A DNA stretch of 8,998 bases, taken from Anaerolineaceae bacterium (lineage in GTDB: Bacteria; Chloroflexota; Anaerolineae; Anaerolineales; Anaerolineaceae). A model generated the notes under the pieces. It was not told where the DNA came from. It worked only from the letters and a program-made list of their open reading frames with translations, and searched no databases. The stretch spans positions 1 to 8,998 of the forward strand of contig DAIEPS010000066.1 of the NCBI GenBank assembly GCA_027348305.1, read 5' to 3'. Shown one piece after another: positions 6,590 through 8,998 of this stretch. A program made the translations under genes and the position numbers. Each line of letters begins with the position of its first letter. Position 1 is the stretch's first letter.

Positions 6590-7975
6590 ATGAGCCGTCC
6601 CCTTTCCAGTTCGATAAAGACGATCCAACGCCGCCTGGTGTGGACGTTGGTCAAGGTGTTCCTTATTGTCACGTCGCTCCTGATCGTGGTCTTGATGGGT
6701 TCAACGCTTTATGAACTCAGTACAAACACGGGGCGAAATCCATTCTATAGATCTCCAAGCGCCACCATTCTTGAGGCTTATTACCTCGGTCATGGCAATT
6801 GGAATGGATTAGACGCTCTGTTTGTTACAGGTCCCAGCGGTGAATCGAGGTTCACTAACATGGAATGGCAGCGCTCCATTCTGCTCGACCAGAATGGCAA
6901 CGTGGTCATGTATTACGGTCAGGCTTACCCCGGTGTGCCTGTTTCGTCTGTAGCCATGCCCTCGCAAATGAACGAAATGCCGCTTATGGTGCAGGGCAAA
7001 ATGGTCGGCACCTTAATTCAGGATAACCGCGACCTGCCCCACCCGGTGCGGCTTGCTTTTGATGTGCTTAACCCGATCCTGTGGATCAGCCTGGCCTGCG
7101 CCGGCATCACCCTGCTCATCGGCATCCTGCTTATGCGCCGCATCGTTAATCCCCTGGCTGCAGTCATCGCCGGAGCAGAAAGTGTTTCTGACGGTAATTT
7201 CAAGACCCGCATCAAAATGAGCAAATCACATGATGATCTCGCCTCATTGATCGAGCATTTTAATCACATGACCGAGACGCTTGAAAAGAACGATAATGAG
7301 CGCCGCGGATTACTGGCCGACATAGCCCACGAACTGCGCACCCCACTTTCAGTATTGCGCGGCAGGCTTGAAGGCATCGTGGATGGTGTGTATGCGCCCA
7401 ACGAAGTCAATATCGCCCAGGCGCTCGAAGAAACCTACCTGCTTGAGCGGCTGGTCGAAGACCTGAGACTGCTCACCCTGGCCGAGACCCGCCAGCTCCA
7501 TTTTGAGCTCAAAGAGACCGACCTGGTGGAATTACTCAACAAATCGCAAACGCTCTTTGAACCTCAGGCGGCCGCCAAATTCGCGAGTATCGTAGTTGAG
7601 ACGGAAGAAAAAGAAGCCATCGTGCTGGTGGATCCGCAGCGCTTTGAACAAATAGTCGGCAACCTGATCGGCAACGCCCTGCGCTATGCCCAGAATGGCG
7701 GCAAGATCACCCTCAAACTGCAAAAACTGGAATCCGCAACCGTGGTCAAAGTTATCGACAACGGTCCGGGCGTGCCCGAGGCGGAACTGCCCTATATCTT
7801 CGACCGCTTCTGGCGCGGAGAGAAATCCCGCGCGCGTGTTTCAGGCGGCGCCGGGCTTGGCCTGGCCATCTCAAAACAACTGGTTGAAGCTCAGGGCGGC
7901 CAGATCTCCGCGGCCAACCGCCCCGAAGGCGGCCTCGAAGTCACCGTCACCCTGCCCACCCCGGCCACAAAGTAA
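6590..7975 (+). CDS. Membrane sensor histidine kinase (BaeS-like), partner of the preceding regulator
   Basis: A 461-residue sensor kinase. Transmembrane helices at about 18-40 and 163-183 flank an external sensor domain of about 120 residues. This domain contains YYLGHGNWNGLDALF, then SILLDQNGNVV and PLMVQGKMVGTLI, a pattern resembling PAS/PDC-like sensor folds of BaeS-type kinases. A HAMP linker covers about 184-236. The dimerisation/phospho-acceptor helix has AHELRTPLS with His247. The ATP-binding domain has the N-box around Asn358/Asn362 (NLIGNALRYA), G1 box DNGPGVP at 390-396, F-box FDRFW at 404-408 and G2 box GGAGLGLAIS at 419-428. All catalytic boxes are intact. The start is 3 bp after the regulator stop with no good ribosome site, suggesting translational coupling. 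The stop abuts a perfect hairpin at 7976. Confidence 0.94.
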   Translation: MSRPLSSSIKTIQRRLVWTLVKVFLIVTSLLIVVLMGSTLYELSTNTGRNPFYRSPSATILEAYYLGHGNWNGLDALFVTGPSGESRFTNMEWQRSILLDQNGNVVMYYGQAYPGVPVSSVAMPSQMNEMPLMVQGKMVGTLIQDNRDLPHPVRLAFDVLNPILWISLACAGITLLIGILLMRRIVNPLAAVIAGAESVSDGNFKTRIKMSKSHDDLASLIEHFNHMTETLEKNDNERRGLLADIAHELRTPLSVLRGRLEGIVDGVYAPNEVNIAQALEETYLLERLVEDLRLLTLAETRQLHFELKETDLVELLNKSQTLFEPQAAAKFASIVVETEEKEAIVLVDPQRFEQIVGNLIGNALRYAQNGGKITLKLQKLESATVVKVIDNGPGVPEAELPYIFDRFWRGEKSRARVSGGAGLGLAISKQLVEAQGGQISAANRPEGGLEVTVTLPTPATK

Positions 7976-7995
7976 GGGCGGTTCACGAACCGCCC
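7976..7995 (+). repeat. Perfect hairpin abutting the kinase stop codon
   Basis: Arms GGGCGGTTC (7976-7984) and GAACCGCCC (7987-7995) are perfect inverted repeats separated by AC. The hairpin begins on the base directly after the TAA stop (7973-7975). There is no T-tract downstream, so it is not a textbook intrinsic terminator. It could act as a 3'-end stabiliser or be a copy of a dispersed GGGCGGTTC repeat. Confidence 0.75.
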
Positions 7996-8009
7996 CGTTG
8001 CACACGTAG

Positions 8010-8029
8010 GGGCACGGCGCGCCGTGCCC
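8010..8029. repeat. 20-bp perfect palindrome
   Basis: GGGCACGGCG at 8010-8019 is followed without a spacer by its exact reverse complement at 8020-8029. It is preceded by CGTAGG, so the unit begins GTAGGGGCACGG. A second partner, CGTGCCCC at 8039-8046, can also pair with GGGGCACG at 8009-8016, giving an alternative larger loop. No coding or T-tract signal accompanies it. Confidence 0.75.
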
Positions 8030-8063
8030 GAGGTTCGTCGTGCCCCAAACCAAATAATCGTAG

Positions 8064-8129
8064 GGTGGCGTCAACGTCCCATTAAGGGATGGCATCAATT
8101 AATCATTATGAATGGGTCGTTGACCCACC
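8064..8129. repeat. Imperfect inverted repeat (GGTGGCGTCAACG / CGTTGACCCACC)
   Basis: The left arm at 8064-8082 and right arm at 8112-8129 are complementary over about 18 bp with one mismatch and one bulged base, around a 29-nt AT-rich centre. The left arm is preceded by CGTA, so the element again starts GTAGGG. It resembles a somewhat decayed member of the same repeat class as its neighbours. Confidence 0.6.
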
Positions 8130-8145
8130 AATAATGGATCCTCTG

Positions 8146-8243
8146 TCATCGCGAGCATTGCAATACTCGGCTTCAATGGTCATAACTTGGGACTGGTCTG
8201 AGATTAAATAACCATTTCCTTCGTCAATGCGAAGCGATCCCCA
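8146..8243. repeat. Degenerate GTCATTGCGAGC / GAAGCAATCCCC-type repeat remnants
   Basis: GTCATCGCGAG (8146-8156) and GTCAATGCGAAGCGATCCCC (8224-8243) resemble the two halves of the widely dispersed bacterial repeat that reads roughly GTCATTGCGAGC...GAAGCAATCCCC. Within it, CGAGCATTG (8152-8160) and CAATACTCG (8161-8169) form an adjacent inverted repeat with one mismatch. The match to the known repeat is from memory and the copies are diverged, so the call is tentative. Confidence 0.4.
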
Positions 8244-8248
8244 ACCGG

Positions 8249-8322
8249 GTGAAAACACAAAGGCAGACCCCCGCGGTTTTGACGATAAGACTGAATCTCA
8301 ATCATCAAACCGCGGGGGTCTT
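8249..8322 (-). terminator. Strong inverted repeat, probable terminator for the minus-strand oxidoreductase gene
   Basis: A perfect 15-bp inverted repeat pairs AGACCCCCGCGGTTT (8265-8279) with AAACCGCGGGGGTCT (8307-8321). A single bulged T and two further pairs extend it inward around a loop of about 22 nt. Read on the minus strand, the stem is followed by GCCTTTGTGTTTTC, which is moderately T-rich, and the oxidoreductase stop at 8381 lies about 60 bp upstream. On the plus strand the downstream sequence is TTGGGTTAAAA, a poorer tail. It may work in both directions. Its great length and GC content could equally mark another dispersed palindrome. Confidence 0.6.
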
Positions 8323-8344
8323 GGGTTAAAACGAATATGCAACG

Positions 8345-8372
8345 GTAGGGGTTCGTTGCAACGAATCCCTAC
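8345..8372. repeat. 28-bp near-perfect palindrome just beyond the oxidoreductase stop
   Basis: GTAGGGGTTCGTTG (8345-8358) is followed directly by CAACGAATCCCTAC (8359-8372), its reverse complement except for one G-T wobble position. It sits 8 bp past the minus-strand stop codon (8381-8383). The termini GTAGGG and CCCTAC are those of the GTAGGGG palindrome class seen twice more in this gap. It may protect the 3' end of the oxidoreductase mRNA or assist termination with the larger stem at 8265-8321. Confidence 0.7.
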
Positions 8373-8380
8373 AAAAATCC

Positions 8381-8998
8381 TTAATTCACATCCTCCGGCC
8401 TGACTTCCTTACCGGTTTCGGATGATTGCAACGCCGCAAGTGAGAACTGCAGCACAGCCTTGCCTGTGGGTCCGTCCAAGCGCGGCTGCTGGCCGGTCTT
8501 CAACATTTGCACCATATCCCGCGTCGCGGCGATGAAGCTGTCGTGCCACTCCACCCCCTCGACCGGGATGGGCGTAGTCTTTCCGTCTTTAAACAACATC
8601 AACTCGGGCAGGTCAACCGTCCTGGCTGTGTAGCGGTTGATGAAAATGATGCCCTTTTCGCCGATGATTTCGATGCGGTCGTCATCTGCGTAATACAGCG
8701 AATCCATTTTCATCCTGGGCGTGTACTCGATATCCAGCTCGCCGTAGCTGCGCGCGGCCTTGTACTTGAACATGATCATGGCCGGCGCGTCGATCTGGAC
8801 GAGGTTTCCGGCTTCCTTGACCGGCGTCCTGTCGATCCATGCGTAGACCTTCTCCACCGGTCCGCCCAGGTAATAGCCCAGCGAGAACAGGTGAAAACCG
8901 TGGTCAAACACCAGCGGACCGCCCCCGCACTGCTTCTCATTGAACCGCCACACCCACGCGGAGAGCGGTATCTTCCAGTCGTTGACCGCGTTGCCGGT
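8381..8998 (-). CDS. Gfo/Idh/MocA-family oxidoreductase, C-terminal part (partial)
   Basis: The frame is open from the right edge of the window to a TAA at 8381-8383, giving 205 residues. A GTG at 8951-8953 is an internal valine, not the start, because the frame continues upstream with TGNAVNDWKIPLSAWV. The visible part is the C-terminal alpha/beta substrate-binding domain of an NAD(P)-dependent sugar/inositol dehydrogenase-like protein. GGGPLVFDHGFHLFSLGYYLGG carries the DxxxH pair (Asp and His of DHGFH) that matches the catalytic residues of this family, followed by VEKVYAWI and the long beta-sheet section (ARSYGELDIEY, IEIIGEKGIIFINRY). The end, SETGKEVRPEDV, follows the usual LQSSETGKEV helix. 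The NAD-binding Rossmann domain with its GxGxxG and EKP motifs lies outside the window. Substrate cannot be told. Confidence 0.9.
   Translation of the reverse strand, partial: TGNAVNDWKIPLSAWVWRFNEKQCGGGPLVFDHGFHLFSLGYYLGGPVEKVYAWIDRTPVKEAGNLVQIDAPAMIMFKYKAARSYGELDIEYTPRMKMDSLYYADDDRIEIIGEKGIIFINRYTARTVDLPELMLFKDGKTTPIPVEGVEWHDSFIAATRDMVQMLKTGQQPRLDGPTGKAVLQFSLAALQSSETGKEVRPEDVN

Larger units (their letters stand above)
7976..8380. other. Gene-free, palindrome-rich intergenic region between converging genes
   Basis: This 405-bp stretch lies between the 3' ends of the kinase gene and the minus-strand oxidoreductase gene. I see no credible coding frame in it. It holds at least six inverted-repeat elements, listed separately. 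Three of them start with a shared GTAGGG boundary at 8006-8011, 8060-8065 and 8345-8350. The layout suggests accumulated short palindromic repeats of REP/MITE type, some of which may double as transcription terminators or mRNA-end stabilisers. Confidence 0.8.

Noticed and set aside
7686..8009. 107-residue plus-strand frame overlapping the kinase C-terminus and the following hairpin
   Set aside because: It is in another frame over the conserved G1, F and G2 boxes of the kinase and is Pro/Arg/Ser-rich as expected for a shadow frame in GC-rich coding DNA.
7976..8380. Possible CRISPR array or integron-like site because of the many inverted repeats
   Set aside because: The repeats differ in sequence and length, are not regularly spaced, and there are no unique spacers of constant size or nearby cas or integrase genes.

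Overview
The window (8998 bp, moderate GC) looks like chromosomal DNA from a Chloroflexota bacterium, probably class Anaerolineae. This is an inference. It rests on the protein style (lipoprotein MacA-like adaptors without a TolC partner, BaeS/BaeR-like two-component proteins, a Gfo/Idh/MocA oxidoreductase) and on intergenic palindromes of the GTAGGGG and GGGCGGTTC types, which I associate with that group. No rRNA, tRNA, CRISPR array, transposase or phage gene was found.

Layout. Positions 1-109 carry the 5' end of a minus-strand gene, possibly a class V aminotransferase-fold protein. A 162-bp divergent spacer follows. Next, on the plus strand, is a tightly packed five-gene block: two tandem paralogous lipoprotein periplasmic-adaptor (MacA/YknX/HlyD-type) genes (272-1693 and 1787-3217), a MacB/LolD-type ABC ATPase (3251-4012), a four-helix MacB-type permease that overlaps the ATPase by 4 bp (4009-5235), and a small predicted four-helix membrane protein with a Gly/Pro/Asn-rich external loop (5250-5816). 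The block ends in a convincing hairpin terminator (5827-5877). A candidate extended -10 promoter then leads into an OmpR-family response regulator (5906-6586) and a membrane histidine kinase (6590-7975). A 405-bp noncoding stretch (7976-8380) is packed with palindromes and near-palindromes. The window closes with the C-terminal part of a Gfo/Idh/MocA oxidoreductase on the minus strand (8381-8998).

How the genes may work together. The ATPase and permease should form a MacB-type ABC transporter, which works as a mechanotransmitter or exporter rather than a classical substrate channel. The two lipoprotein adaptors would sit on the outer face of the membrane and engage the permease ectodomain. 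The small four-helix protein resembles, in topology and gene context only, the accessory YknW of Bacillus YknWXYZ. The downstream two-component system could sense an envelope signal and control the transporter operon, a common arrangement for peptide or antibiotic defence pumps, but no regulatory link is proven by the sequence. The least ordinary features are the duplicated adaptor serving one ATPase/permease pair, the Gly/Pro-rich membrane protein, and the palindrome cluster behind the kinase gene.
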